DNA from: Bordetella genomosp. 1
GTDB taxonomy: Bacteria > Pseudomonadota > Gammaproteobacteria > Burkholderiales > Burkholderiaceae_B
Direction: 5' to 3'
NCBI RefSeq assembly: GCF_002261335.1
Contig: NZ_NEVL01000003.1
Span: 806,001 to 870,000 of the forward strand
Length of the DNA: 64,000 nucleotides
Shown here: in pieces, positions 1 to 7,225 of the stretch
How positions within the stretch are numbered: the stretch's first letter is position 1
Layout: each line of letters begins with the position of its first letter
Made by a program: the position numbers and the translations under genes
Notes under the pieces: generated by a model
Database searches by the model: none
Told to the model about the DNA's origin: nothing
The model's input: the letters and a program-made list of their open reading frames with translations, nothing else

Positions 1-1
1 G

Positions 2-115
2 GCGCAGCGCATGGGCACGCCCGAGGAAGTGGCGGCGGCCGTGGTGTTCCTGATGTCGCCGCCGGCCGGCTACATCACGCGCCAGGTGCTGGCCGTCAAC
101 GGGGGGCTGTGCTGA
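2..115 (+). CDS. 3-oxoacyl-ACP reductase (SDR/FabG family), C-terminal fragment
   Basis: Partial gene entering from the left edge; only the last 37 codons are present, in the frame beginning at base 2. The residues ([20 protein letters not shown], then GQ-like [10 protein letters not shown]) are the typical C-terminal end of a short-chain dehydrogenase of the FabG type, which reduces 3-ketoacyl-ACP with NADPH. Its TGA overlaps the ATG of the following ketosynthase (TGATG), so the two are probably cotranslated. A reductase followed by a FabF-like synthase is the order known at the end of aryl-polyene clusters (ApeQ-ApeR), so it is likely ApeQ-like, but ordinary fatty-acid synthesis cannot be excluded from this piece. 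Confidence 0.8.
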   Translation, partial: AQRMGTPEEVAAAVVFLMSPPAGYITRQVLAVNGGLC

Positions 116-1341
116 TGGAACGCGTCGTCATCACCGGCATGGGCGGCCTGTGCGCCCTGGGCAACGACTGGCTGCAGATCGAGGCCGCGATCGACACCGG
201 CCGCAACGCGGTGCGGGTCATGCCCGACTGGGACCGCTATGCCGAACTGAACACCCGCCTCGCCGCGCCCCTGCCCGCGTTCACGGTGCCGTCGCACTGG
301 ACCCGCAAGCAGCTGCGCAGCATGGGCCGGGTCTCGCAGCTCGCGGTGTATGCCGCGGAGCGCGCACTGGCCGATGCCGGCCTGCTCGGCGATCCCGCCA
401 TCGCCGACGGCCGCATGGGCGTGGCCTGCGGCTCGTCCACCGGCAGCACGGCCGAGATCCGGGCGTTTGGCAACATGCTGCTCAACGGCATCACCGACGA
501 CCTGAACGCCAACTCGTACGTGCGCATGATGCCGCACACGACCGCGGCCAACATCGGCATTTTCTTCGGCCTCAAGGGCCGCGTGATTCCCACCTCGAGC
601 GCCTGCACCTCGGGCAGCCAGGGCATCGGCTATGCCTTCGAGGCGATCCGCTACGGCCGTCAGGCCCTGATGCTGGCCGGCGGCGCCGAGGAGCTGTGCC
701 CGAGCGAGGCCATCGTGTTCGATGCGCTCTACGCCACCAGCCAGAAGAACGGCACGCCCGAACTCACGCCGCGCCCCTACGACCGCGCCCGCGACGGCCT
801 GGTGATCGGCGAAGGCGCCGGCATGCTGGTGCTCGAATCCCTGTCGCACGCCCAGGCGCGCGGCGCCCGCATCCACGCCGAGCTGGTGGGCTTCGGCAGC
901 AATTCCGACGGCACCCACATCACCCGGCCCGAGGCGACCACCATGCGCATCGCGATGGCGCAGGCGCTCGACGACGCCGGCCTGGCGCCGGACGCGGTGG
1001 GCTACGTCAACGGCCATGGCACGGCCACCGAACACGGCGACATCGCCGAGACCCAGGCCACCCACGACCTCTTCGGCCCGGGCGTGATGATCAGCTCGCA
1101 CAAGAGCTACCTCGGCCACACGCTCGGCGCCTGCGGCGCGCTCGAATCGTGGTTCAGCGTCGAGATGCTCAAGCGCGGCCGCTATTCGCCCACCCTCAAT
1201 CTGACCGAGGTCGATCCGCAGTGCGGCGAGCTGGACTACATCACGGGCGAGGCGCGCCACGCCGACCTCGAATACGTGATGAACAACAACTTCGCCTTCG
1301 GCGGCATCAACACCTCGCTGGTTTTCCGACGCTGGCCCTGA
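115..1341 (+). CDS. beta-ketoacyl-ACP synthase II-like (FabF/ApeR-like)
   Basis: Thiolase-fold condensing enzyme of 408 aa that would extend an acyl-ACP chain using malonyl-ACP. The full catalytic triad is visible: Cys164 in SSACTSGSQG, His301 in NGHGTATEHGD and His335 in SSHKSYLGHTLGACG; the C-terminal FGGINTSLVF glycine loop is also intact. I chose ATG 115, which overlaps the stop of the upstream reductase; a GTG at 109 is in frame but lacks support. FabG-FabF at the 3' end of a cluster, followed by small secreted proteins, suggests an aryl-polyene or related pigment pathway whose remaining genes lie left of the window. Housekeeping fabF is less likely, because acpP and fabD/fabH do not adjoin it here. 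No signal peptide or extra domain. Confidence 0.85.
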   Translation: MERVVITGMGGLCALGNDWLQIEAAIDTGRNAVRVMPDWDRYAELNTRLAAPLPAFTVPSHWTRKQLRSMGRVSQLAVYAAERALADAGLLGDPAIADGRMGVACGSSTGSTAEIRAFGNMLLNGITDDLNANSYVRMMPHTTAANIGIFFGLKGRVIPTSSACTSGSQGIGYAFEAIRYGRQALMLAGGAEELCPSEAIVFDALYATSQKNGTPELTPRPYDRARDGLVIGEGAGMLVLESLSHAQARGARIHAELVGFGSNSDGTHITRPEATTMRIAMAQALDDAGLAPDAVGYVNGHGTATEHGDIAETQATHDLFGPGVMISSHKSYLGHTLGACGALESWFSVEMLKRGRYSPTLNLTEVDPQCGELDYITGEARHADLEYVMNNNFAFGGINTSLVFRRWP

Positions 1342-1385
1342 GCGGCCCGCGTCTTCGATCGACTCCCAACCCAAGGAAAGACACC

Positions 1386-1838
1386 GTGCGTATGACCCGT
1401 GTTCGCTTTGCCCAGGCCGGCGCCGCCGTGGCGCTCGCCGTGGCCGCCACCGGCGCCCAGGCCGCCGATACCATCGTCCACCTGCCGCTGCAGCAGGCGA
1501 TCGATGCCGCCACCGCGTCCGGCAAGCTCGACGGCAGCGTCAAGTTCTACCTGGCCGGCACCGGTCCCAAGGGCAAGATCCTGCAGGCCGGCGCGGTCAC
1601 CAACAAGAAGAGCAACGCGTTCGCCAAGAAGGACGAGGAAGTCTGCGTCTGGACCGCGCAATCCGCGCTGATCCAGCTCCAGGAAGCCGCCAACAAGGCC
1701 GGCGCCAACGCCGTCACGAACATCGTCAGCTACTTCCGCAAGAACGAATACACCAGCAAGACCGACTTCGAATGCCACGTCGGCGCCATCATGGCGGGCG
1801 TTGCGCTCAAGGGCGACCTGGTGCGCGTGGGCAAGTGA
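1386..1838 (+). CDS. small secreted protein of unknown function
   Basis: About 150 aa with an N-terminal signal peptide (hydrophobic AGAAVALAVAATGAQA, predicted cleavage before ADT), so exported to the periplasm. The mature part has two cysteines (in EEVCVWTAQ and FECHVGA) that could form a disulfide. GTG 1386 is preferred because AAGGAAAG lies 5 nt upstream; ATG 1392 is an alternative two codons in. It lies 44 nt after the ketosynthase and 10 nt before another secreted protein, suggesting one operon. I recall relatives annotated 'excinuclease ATPase subunit' near pigment clusters; that name is almost certainly a transferred error, since nothing here looks like an ATPase. Function unknown, possibly linked to polyene export or maturation. 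Confidence 0.75.
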   Translation: MRMTRVRFAQAGAAVALAVAATGAQAADTIVHLPLQQAIDAATASGKLDGSVKFYLAGTGPKGKILQAGAVTNKKSNAFAKKDEEVCVWTAQSALIQLQEAANKAGANAVTNIVSYFRKNEYTSKTDFECHVGAIMAGVALKGDLVRVGK

Positions 1839-1848
1839 GGCGATCACC

Positions 1849-2295
1849 ATGACGCTCACCCGCATGAACGCCGCGTTGCTGCGCACCTTCCTGGCCCTGG
1901 CCGCGCTGTTGTGCGCGTTCAACGCCGCACACGCCGCCCGTCCGTCGGTGCCGATGGATTCCTTCGTGGGCAACCGCATCGAGACGGCCAGCGGCAAACC
2001 GCCGAGCCCGGAGCAGATTCAGGTGGCGCTCAAGCGCGCCGGCATGGTGCGCGACTGGGTCGTGACCCCGAACGCCGACGGCACGTACCGCGCGCACCTG
2101 ACCATCCGCAAGCACACGCTCGACGTCCAGATCCGCGTAGCCGACGGCACCTTCGACATCACGTACCTCGCCAGCACCAACCTCGGCTATGGTCCCAACC
2201 GCGAAGACGCCGCGCGTCCGCTGATCCACCCCGCGTACAACACTTGGGTGAAAAACCTCGTCGGCGACATCCGCCGCGAGTTTGCCCTGCTCTGA
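1849..2295 (+). CDS. small secreted protein of unknown function
   Basis: 148-aa protein with a signal peptide (hydrophobic residues 8-25, cleavage probably after AAHA). The mature domain is compact, with alternating beta-strand-like stretches (YRAHLTIRKHTLDVQIRV, then DITYLASTNLGYG) and a C-terminal helix ending in IRREFALL. No cysteines, lipobox or enzyme motif are visible. It follows the previous secreted gene after 10 nt and is probably the last gene of the operon, because the next gene is convergent. Unrecognised; a periplasmic accessory of the cluster to the left is an inference from position only. Confidence 0.75.
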   Translation: MTLTRMNAALLRTFLALAALLCAFNAAHAARPSVPMDSFVGNRIETASGKPPSPEQIQVALKRAGMVRDWVVTPNADGTYRAHLTIRKHTLDVQIRVADGTFDITYLASTNLGYGPNREDAARPLIHPAYNTWVKNLVGDIRREFALL

Positions 2296-2310
2296 GAACG
2301 TGCGCGCCGG

Positions 2311-2333
2311 CGCGCGGCCATTCAGGCCGCGCG
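2311..2333. other. GC-rich hairpin between convergent operons
   Basis: A perfect 9-bp inverted repeat (CGCGCGGCC, 5-nt loop ATTCA, GGCCGCGCG) lies between two convergent transcription units and overlaps the stop codon of nsrR. It has no T-tract on either side, so it is at most a weak or Rho-assisted terminator. Confidence 0.35.
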
Positions 2334-2762
2334 GCCGTGCAGCTTGATGATGGCGGCGCCGGTGGGCTGGCGCACCAGTTCGGCCAGCGTGTGCCGATCG
2401 AGCTCGGCATAGAACACGCGCAGCGCCTCGTCGAGCGCGCCCGCCAGCCGGCAGGCGCCATTGAGCGCACAGGGCGGGTCGGCGCAATCGACCAGCGTGC
2501 CCTGGTGTTCGAGCAGGCGCACCAGCTCCCCGACCCGATAGCTTTCGGCCGGCCGCGCCAGCGCGAGCCCGCCGCCCTTGCCGCGCGTGGCGGCAACCAG
2601 CCCCTGTTGCGAGAGGAAATGCACCACCTTGACGAGGTGGTTGCGCGAGATCTGGAAGCGCTCGGCGATCTCGGGGATCGTCACGGGCTGGGCCCGGTCG
2701 CGGCACTGGGTCAGGTACATCATGACCCGCAGGCCGAAATCGGTGAATCGGTTCAGTTGCAT
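2322..2762 (-). CDS. nsrR: nitric-oxide-sensing repressor NsrR (Rrf2 family)
   Basis: 146-aa Rrf2-family regulator with an N-terminal winged helix (residues about 1-65, recognition region around ISRNHLVKVV) and three cysteines, Cys93, Cys98 and Cys104, in the C-x4-C-x5-C spacing of [Fe-S] NsrR. In the family, NO destroys the cluster and relieves repression of hmp. It lies 61 nt downstream of hmp on the same strand with an NsrR operator ahead of hmp, so it is probably the second gene of an autoregulated hmp-nsrR operon. The start is the ATG giving MQLNRFTDFG, the usual NsrR N-terminus; an in-frame upstream extension is not conserved-looking. IscR is excluded by cysteine context and neighbour. 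Confidence 0.93.
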   Translation of the reverse strand: MQLNRFTDFGLRVMMYLTQCRDRAQPVTIPEIAERFQISRNHLVKVVHFLSQQGLVAATRGKGGGLALARPAESYRVGELVRLLEHQGTLVDCADPPCALNGACRLAGALDEALRVFYAELDRHTLAELVRQPTGAAIIKLHGRAA

Positions 2763-2823
2763 GGTGGACAGTCCTGGCCAGACGGCCAGCGGCAAGCATA
2801 CACCGCTGGCCGTCCGCCCTGCC

Positions 2824-4041
2824 TCACAGGCCGGTGCCGCCCGTGCCGAACACCTCGGCATGGATGCGCGCGGGCGGCACGCCCAGCGCCAGCAGCGAGG
2901 CGTGCTGGGCCTGCATGAACGGCAGCGGGCCGCACAGGTAATAGTCGGCGTCGGGCAGCAGCACGTCGTCTTTGAGGGCGGCCAGATCGATGCGGCCGGC
3001 GCGGTCGTAGTGCACGCCCTCGCGGTCGGCCGCCCCCACCGTTTCGTAATGGATCCATTTGCGCATGGCCGGATGGCGCGCCACCAGCGCGTCCACCTCC
3101 TCGCGCATCGCGTGCGCCGCCGCGTCGCGACACGCGTGCACGAAATGAACGGTACGGGCCGATCCGCGCGCGGCCAGGGTCTTGGCCATGGCCAGCATCG
3201 GCGTGATGCCCACGCCGCCGCTGATCAGCACCACCGGCGAAGCCTTCGACTCGTCGAGGAAGAAATCGCCCTGCGGCGGCGCCACGTCGAGCACGTCGCC
3301 CTCGTCGAACTGCGCGTGCAGCACGCCGGACACCATGCCGTCGGGGCTGCCCGCCGCGCCGCGTTCGCGCTTGACCGAGATCCGCAGGCGGCCCTGGCCG
3401 GCGGCGTCCGACAGGCTGTACTGGCGCGGCTGCATCATGCCGAGCGCCGGCACGTGCACCCGCACCGACACATATTGACCCGGCTTGAAGTCGGGCACCG
3501 CGCCGCCGTCGGCCGGGGCGAGGTAGAACGAGGTGATCTCGCTCGACTCGGGCACCTTGCCCACGATCCTGAAGCCGCGCCAGCCGGTCCAGCCGCCGGG
3601 CTGGCTCGCGGCCCGGGCGTAGAGCGCGGCCTCCTGTGCGATGAGCGCGTCGGCCAGCTGCGTGTAGGCCGCGGCCCAGGCCGCGATCAGATCCTCGGAG
3701 GCCGCATCGCCCAGCACCTCGCCGATCGAGGCCAGCAGATGCTTGCCCACGATCGCGTAATGCTCGGGCCGGATGCCCAGGCTCACGTGCTTGTGCGTGA
3801 CGCGTTCGATCACCGGGCCCAGCACCGCGGGATCGTCGATGTGCACCGCATAGGCGGCGAGCGCGCCGGCCAGCGCCTGCTGCTGGCGGCCGCCCTGCTG
3901 GTGGCCCAGGTTGAAGACCTGCAGCAACTCGGGATTCTCGCGGAACATGCGCGCGTAGAAGTGGCGCGTGAGCGCCTCTCCGTGGGCCTGCAGAATGGGC
4001 GCGGTCCCCTTGACCTGCGCGCGGATGTGTTCGCTCAACAT
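2824..4041 (-). CDS. hmp: flavohemoprotein / NO dioxygenase
   Basis: 405 aa, normal for Hmp. It converts NO and O2 to nitrate using NAD(P)H. Three domains in order: globin (about 1-140) with distal-pocket Tyr29 and proximal haem ligand His85 (THKHVSLG); FAD domain (about 150-260) with RQYSLSD; NAD-binding domain ending in YYLCGPLPFM. First gene of the hmp-nsrR unit and directly downstream of a strong NsrR operator, so induction by NO is expected. Cytoplasmic; no truncation or unusual residues seen. Confidence 0.96.
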   Translation of the reverse strand: MLSEHIRAQVKGTAPILQAHGEALTRHFYARMFRENPELLQVFNLGHQQGGRQQQALAGALAAYAVHIDDPAVLGPVIERVTHKHVSLGIRPEHYAIVGKHLLASIGEVLGDAASEDLIAAWAAAYTQLADALIAQEAALYARAASQPGGWTGWRGFRIVGKVPESSEITSFYLAPADGGAVPDFKPGQYVSVRVHVPALGMMQPRQYSLSDAAGQGRLRISVKRERGAAGSPDGMVSGVLHAQFDEGDVLDVAPPQGDFFLDESKASPVVLISGGVGITPMLAMAKTLAARGSARTVHFVHACRDAAAHAMREEVDALVARHPAMRKWIHYETVGAADREGVHYDRAGRIDLAALKDDVLLPDADYYLCGPLPFMQAQHASLLALGVPPARIHAEVFGTGGTGL

Positions 4042-4074
4042 GCATCGACTCCTGGCCGGGCCAGCCGCCCGGTG

Positions 4075-4103
4075 TTAAAGATGCATTTATTCTACATCTT
4101 TAA
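4075..4103 (-). promoter_or_regulatory. NsrR operator upstream of hmp
   Basis: A 29-nt near-palindrome whose outer 9 bp are perfectly symmetric (TTAAAGATG at 4075-4083 and CATCTTTAA at 4095-4103) around an AT-rich centre. The half-site AAGATGCATTT equals the known NsrR half-site. It ends 33 nt before the hmp start codon, a fitting place for repression. Confidence 0.85.
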
Positions 4104-4188
4104 ATCCGACGAGGGCGCGCTCGACTTGCGAGCCTGGCCGTGGGCCGGTTAAAACACCGCCTTTGGACGTAACCTTTTAGGATTTGCC

Positions 4189-4647
4189 ATGAGCACCGAA
4201 TCGCTCAAGACCCGCCTGTCGAACGCCATGAAGGACGCGATGCGCGCCAAGGACAGCGCCCGCCTCGCCACGCTGCGCTTCCTGCTGGCCGCCGTGAAGC
4301 AGAAAGAGGTCGACGACCGCCGCGAACTCGAGGATGCCGAGATCACCGCCATCATCGAAAAGCAGGTCAAGCAGCGCCGCGAATCCATCGCCGCCTTCGA
4401 ACAGGCCGGCCGCACCGAGACCGCCGAGCAGGAAAAGGCCGAGGTGGTGGTGCTGCAGGAGTTCCTGCCGCAGGCCGCCAGCGCCGAGGAAGTCGAGGCG
4501 ACCATCGCCGCGGCCGTCGCCGAAGTGGCGGCGCAGGGCGTGACCGGCGCGCCCGCCATGGGCAAGGTCATGGCCATCCTGAAGCAGAAGCTGGCCGGCC
4601 GCGCCGACATGTCGCAGCTCTCGGGCCAGGTCAAGTCGCGTCTCTGA
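4189..4647 (+). CDS. GatB/YqeY domain protein
   Basis: 152-aa YqeY-family protein; the family resembles the tail domain of GatB and is thought to bind tRNA or act near aminoacyl-tRNA metabolism, but its role is not settled. Typical N-terminus (LKTRLSNAMKDAMRAKDSAR) and helical body with VVVLQEFLPQ and the C-terminal PAMGKVMAILK segment. ATG 4189 has an AGGA about 8 nt upstream. In many proteobacteria it sits between rpsU and dnaG; neither is present here, so the gene stands alone, divergent from hmp. Confidence 0.9.
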   Translation: MSTESLKTRLSNAMKDAMRAKDSARLATLRFLLAAVKQKEVDDRRELEDAEITAIIEKQVKQRRESIAAFEQAGRTETAEQEKAEVVVLQEFLPQAASAEEVEATIAAAVAEVAAQGVTGAPAMGKVMAILKQKLAGRADMSQLSGQVKSRL

Positions 4648-4747
4648 TCGCCGCCGCGCCCGGGCCCGCGCCCGGCGCGCGCCACCGCCGGGCGTGCGTC
4701 CCGGCGCGTGCCGGCCGGCGTCCCGCCGGCCGTCCCCTCCCCGCCCC

Positions 4748-5830
4748 TCAGAACTCGCCGCCGAACAGATCGGGCTGCACCGCCAGCTCGGCCGGATCGG
4801 CGAAATTGCTCATGCCCACGCCGACCAGCCGGTAGCGCGTGTGCGCCGGCAGCTCGACCCGCTCGCACAGCTGCCGCGCGATCAGCGCCAGTTGCGCCGC
4901 CGTGGCGGGCGGCATCGGCAGGGTCAGGCTGCGGGTGAGGATGCGGAAGCGGTCGGTCTTGAGCTTGAGCACCACCGTGCGTCCGATACGCGCCTTGCGC
5001 AGCGCCTGCTCCCAGACCTTGGCCGAGAGCCGCTCCAGCGCCGCGTCGAGCTCGTGGATGCGCAGGTCGGATTCGAAGGTGGTCTCCGCCGACACCTGCT
5101 GCAGCGGCTGGTCCGGCTGCACCTCGCGCTCGTCCACCCCGTGTGCCAGCTCATGCAGGCGCCCGCCATACCGGCCGAAGTGGTGCTCCAGGTCGGCGCG
5201 CGCATGGCGCGCCAGATCGCCCACCGTGGCGATGCCCAGCGCTTCGAGCTTGCCCTGCATCACCTTGCCCACGCCCGGCACCTTGCGCACCGGCAGGGCC
5301 TGCAGAAAACCCAGCACCTGGGCCGGCCGGATCACGCACAGCCCGTCCGGCTTGTTCCAGTCGGAGGCGATCTTGGCCAGGAACTTGTTGGGCGCCACGC
5401 CGGCCGACGCGGTCAGGCCGGTCTCGGCCCGGATCTGGCGCCGGATCACCTCGGCCACCTCGGTCGCCGAGGGCAGGCCGAGCTTGTTGTGCGTCACGTC
5501 GAGGTAGGCCTCGTCGAGCGAGAGCGGCTCGATCAGGTCGGTGTGGCGCGAGAAAATCTCCCGCACCTGCGCCGACACGGCCTTGTAGCGGCTGAAATCC
5601 GGCGGCACGTAGACCGCCTGCGGACAGAGCCGCTGGGCCCGCGCCACCGCCATCGCCGAATGCACCCCGAACACGCGCGCCTCGTACGAGGCCGCGCAGA
5701 CCACCGAACGGGCGCCGGTCCAGGCCACGATCACGGGCTGGCCGCGCAATTCGGGCTGGTCGCGCTGCTCGACCGACGCGTAGAAGGCGTCCATGTCGAT
5801 GTGCACGATCTTGCGGGTCGGGTGGGACAT
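4748..5830 (-). CDS. dinB: DNA polymerase IV (Y-family)
   Basis: 360-aa translesion polymerase. Catalytic acidic residues are visible: Asp12 in [13 protein letters not shown], and Asp106-Glu107 in SLDEAYLD. The HhH segment ([20 protein letters not shown]) and little-finger domain follow. The C-terminal [10 protein letters not shown] contains a Q-x-D-L-F type beta-clamp-binding motif, so the protein is complete. A near-consensus LexA box lies 37 nt upstream of the start, indicating SOS induction. Single gene with no operon partners. Confidence 0.96.
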   Translation of the reverse strand: MSHPTRKIVHIDMDAFYASVEQRDQPELRGQPVIVAWTGARSVVCAASYEARVFGVHSAMAVARAQRLCPQAVYVPPDFSRYKAVSAQVREIFSRHTDLIEPLSLDEAYLDVTHNKLGLPSATEVAEVIRRQIRAETGLTASAGVAPNKFLAKIASDWNKPDGLCVIRPAQVLGFLQALPVRKVPGVGKVMQGKLEALGIATVGDLARHARADLEHHFGRYGGRLHELAHGVDEREVQPDQPLQQVSAETTFESDLRIHELDAALERLSAKVWEQALRKARIGRTVVLKLKTDRFRILTRSLTLPMPPATAAQLALIARQLCERVELPAHTRYRLVGVGMSNFADPAELAVQPDLFGGEF

Positions 5831-5866
5831 GACGGGGCAACGGGGCGCCGGCCGGGCGGCAGACTA

Positions 5867-5882
5867 CTGGATATATATACGG
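5867..5882 (-). promoter_or_regulatory. LexA (SOS) box upstream of dinB
   Basis: CTGGATATATATACGG matches the LexA consensus CTGT-N8-ACAG at 14 of 16 positions, with the classic alternating AT core. It lies 37-52 nt upstream of the dinB start codon, where it would cover the promoter. The surrounding DNA is otherwise very GC-rich, so the AT block stands out. Confidence 0.8.
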
Positions 5883-6086
5883 TATCGCCATTATGCCGCG
5901 TCGGACGAAAGTGCGCGCGAGGGGGCCGCGTTTTCGGCACGCCGACGGCGGGCGTGTGGCTTACGCGGCGTCCGGTCACCGGTCGCCGCCGGCCCCGCGG
6001 ACCGGGATTCCGCCCGAGATTGCAGTACAGTCGCTGCTTTGCAGCAAACCGTTCCCCGCGCGCCCGCCCGGCACGCGTCCCTTGCG

Positions 6087-6524
6087 ATGACCGACAAAAA
6101 CAGCCCCGAGACTTCCGCGACCGCGCCGACCGACTACTTCGGCTTCCAGATCCCGTTCATGCAGCTGCTGGGCCTGGTGCCCGAATCCGCCGGAGAAGGC
6201 GTCGCACGCTGCCGCCTGCCCTGGCGCGTCGACCTGACCAACAGCCGCGGCGACGTGCACGGCGGCACGCTGATGAGCGTGCTCGACTTCACGCTGAGCG
6301 CGGCCGCGCGCGGCCATGACACCGACATCGGCATGGCGACGATCGACATGACCACGAGTTTTCTGTCGCCGGGACGCGGCGACCTGATCATCGAGGCGCG
6401 CTGCCTGCGCCGCGGCCTGTCCATCGCGTTCTGCGAAGGCGAGATCCGGGGCGCCGACGGCGAGCTGGTGTGCAAGGCCAGCGCCACCTTCAAGGTGGTG
6501 CGCCGGCGGCCCGGCACGGACTGA
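6087..6524 (+). CDS. PaaI-like acyl-CoA thioesterase (hotdog fold)
   Basis: 145 aa, standard for the PaaI/YbgC-like hotdog thioesterases that hydrolyse acyl-CoA in the cytoplasm. The family motif is present: Asn52, Gly55, then [13 protein letters not shown], with His58 and Asp67 in active-site positions. The central strand [13 protein letters not shown] and the C-terminal strand KASATFKVV complete the fold. ATG 6087 is chosen because an upstream extension is rich in shadow-like Arg and Ala. The physiological substrate is not evident; no paa or fatty-acid genes adjoin it. Confidence 0.85.
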   Translation: MTDKNSPETSATAPTDYFGFQIPFMQLLGLVPESAGEGVARCRLPWRVDLTNSRGDVHGGTLMSVLDFTLSAAARGHDTDIGMATIDMTTSFLSPGRGDLIIEARCLRRGLSIAFCEGEIRGADGELVCKASATFKVVRRRPGTD

Positions 6525-6530
6525 GCGCGC

Positions 6531-6986
6531 TCAGCGCGGCGCGGGCCGCCGCCAGACCTCTTCGGTCGGCTGCGGATCGCCCGGCATGAAGGCCGTGCAC
6601 GAGGGCAGGTTGTAGGTGATGGCCTCGCGCATGGCGCGCAACGCATCCTGGTTCCAGATGCTGTTGCCCCACATCGAGATGCGCACGTTCGAATTCTTTG
6701 CGTCGATGCCGGCGAGCGTCACGCTCGCCATCTCGCCGTCGCCCAGGGGCGCGACCACGCGCACCACCGCCTTGCGCTGGCCCTCGTCGATCTCGTGCAG
6801 CACCCGGTAGCCGCCCTGCCCCACGAGGCAGCGCTCGGCCTGCGCGATCGCCGCGCGATAGCCGTCGACGTAATACACCGGGATCTTGTAGTCACCGTTG
6901 ACGGCGCCCGCGCCGGGCGCGGTACCGACGGCGCAACCGGCCAGCGTGGCCGTGAGCGCGAGCGCGGCCGCAATCGCTTTGATCAT
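6531..6986 (-). CDS. putative lipoprotein of unknown function
   Basis: 151 aa with a lipoprotein signal peptide: hydrophobic stretch and lipobox LAGC with Cys18. The mature part holds two more cysteines (AERCLVGQGG and LPSCTAF) that may pair, and a beta-rich middle (AVVRVVAPLG, ASVTLAGID, VRISMWGNS). GGAGGA immediately precedes ATG 6986. It ends 6 nt from the convergent thioesterase. Unrecognised beyond being a probable envelope lipoprotein. Confidence 0.75.
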   Translation of the reverse strand: MIKAIAAALALTATLAGCAVGTAPGAGAVNGDYKIPVYYVDGYRAAIAQAERCLVGQGGYRVLHEIDEGQRKAVVRVVAPLGDGEMASVTLAGIDAKNSNVRISMWGNSIWNQDALRAMREAITYNLPSCTAFMPGDPQPTEEVWRRPAPR

Positions 6987-7225
6987 GATTCCTCCATAGG
7001 CTTGGCCGCGATTATCCCGCATCTTTACATTGTTCGACACCGCCGGCGGCGCTATGGCATGATCGACCCACCCTCGGCGCCCCAAGCGCCGGCTTTCCGG
7101 GGCGGTGCGCCTGCCTGGCCAGACCCGCGCAACCCGTGTCCTGCCTGGCCTCGCGCCGCCTGCGTTGCGGCGCGTCCGAGGCCATCACGGCAAGCGCGCC
7201 GCCCCTGCATCCACCGGAGGCTCTC

